This document shows positions 5,895-6,207 of a DNA stretch of 6,207 bases, piece after piece. The notes beneath the pieces are model-generated. The model was not told the origin of the DNA. It made no database searches and worked only from the letters and a program-made list of their open reading frames with translations. The translations under genes were made by a program, and so were the position numbers. Location: assembly GCA_029260415.1 (NCBI GenBank), contig JAJDDH010000251.1, positions 1 to 6,207 of the forward strand, read 5' to 3'. This DNA is from Phycisphaerales bacterium. Its GTDB lineage: Bacteria; Planctomycetota; Phycisphaerae; Phycisphaerales; UBA1924. The stretch's first letter is position 1, and every line of letters begins with the position of its first letter.

Positions 5895-6207
5895 AGCTCC
5901 GCCGCCCCAACGACGCCTCGCGCCACCCCCGCGCCCAGCTCCCGGGGCACCGCAAGGGCGACCCGTTCATCCGCGGCGTCCTCTGGCGCGCCTTCGGGCG
6001 ACACGTCTGCCGCTACTCGTTCCACAACTGGTACGCCCTGCGCCGCCTCGTGCTCGCGGTCTTCGGCGCCAGGATCCACCCCAGCGCCAAGATCCGGCGC
6101 ACCGCCACCATCGACTGCCCCTGGAACCTGACCATGGGCGAGCTCAGCGCCCTGGGCGACCACGCGTTCATCAACGCCCGCGCGCCCGTGCACGTGGGCT
6201 CGAGCTG
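5891..6207 (+). CDS. Second WcaF-like acyltransferase, N-terminal part (3' truncated)
   Basis: The frame is open from GTG 5891 to the right edge (105 full codons visible). After a basic 25-residue leader comes SFHNWYALRRLVLAVFGARI, then HPSAKIRRTATI, CPWNLTMGE, and FINARAPVHVGSS. This is the N-terminal pattern of the colanic-acid-type acetyltransferase WcaF: a short helical lead (FHxW, LLRLFGA-like) followed by hexapeptide coils with PWNL and an APVxIG turn. The catalytic His loop lies beyond the window. GTG at 5891 overlaps the preceding stop as GTGA; the only later ATG in frame falls within the beta-helix, so GTG is the best start. It is related to the gene before it (shared FGxxxG, PWN, xIG pattern), so the two may be paralogues with different target hydroxyls. 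Confidence 0.85.
   Translation, partial: MKLRRPNDASRHPRAQLPGHRKGDPFIRGVLWRAFGRHVCRYSFHNWYALRRLVLAVFGARIHPSAKIRRTATIDCPWNLTMGELSALGDHAFINARAPVHVGSS

Noticed and set aside
1..6207. Search for CRISPR repeats, tRNA, IS ends, toxin-antitoxin or defence genes
   Set aside because: No regularly spaced repeats, cloverleaf, transposase motif or small gene pair was seen; almost all bases are accounted for by the listed genes.

Overview
The window is a very GC-rich stretch of bacterial DNA, with codon third positions almost always G or C. It is densely packed, and every gene I can support is on the + strand. No rRNA, tRNA, CRISPR array, insertion sequence or attachment site is visible. High GC plus an exosortase-locus-type deacetylase and several sugar-tailoring enzymes fits a planctomycete (perhaps Phycisphaerae-like) or another high-GC environmental Gram-negative. 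This assignment is inference from gene content only.

Bases 1-983 hold the 3' part of an SLC13/DASS-type permease gene with a cytoplasmic RCK/TrkA-C domain; its 5' end lies outside the window. A 127-base spacer (984-1110) follows, with overlapping inverted repeats but no clear terminator or promoter. From 1111 to the right edge there are six consecutive genes, probably one operon: a GT-B family 4 glycosyltransferase (1111-2397), a formyltransferase-fold protein (2409-3323), a polysaccharide deacetylase of the exosortase/PEP-CTERM-locus type with a TTG start (3332-4261), a PAPS-type sulfotransferase (4264-5154), a WcaF-like left-handed beta-helix acyltransferase (5220-5894), and a second WcaF-like acyltransferase starting on GTG at 5891 and cut by the window edge. 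Spacings are 11, 8, 2 and 65 bases and then a 4-base overlap.

Together the genes look like part of an exopolysaccharide or other surface-glycan locus. One glycosyltransferase adds a sugar, probably to a lipid-linked precursor. The other five are tailoring enzymes that can remove N-acetyl groups, add formyl, add sulfate and add acetyl. The most interesting idea is that deacetylase and formyltransferase act in sequence to replace N-acetyl by N-formyl, while sulfation and O-acetylation add further decoration. The glycan, the polymerase/export genes and any exosortase must lie outside this window. I found no convincing new defence system or mobile system; the novelty, if any, is the combination of modifications and some local RNA structure.
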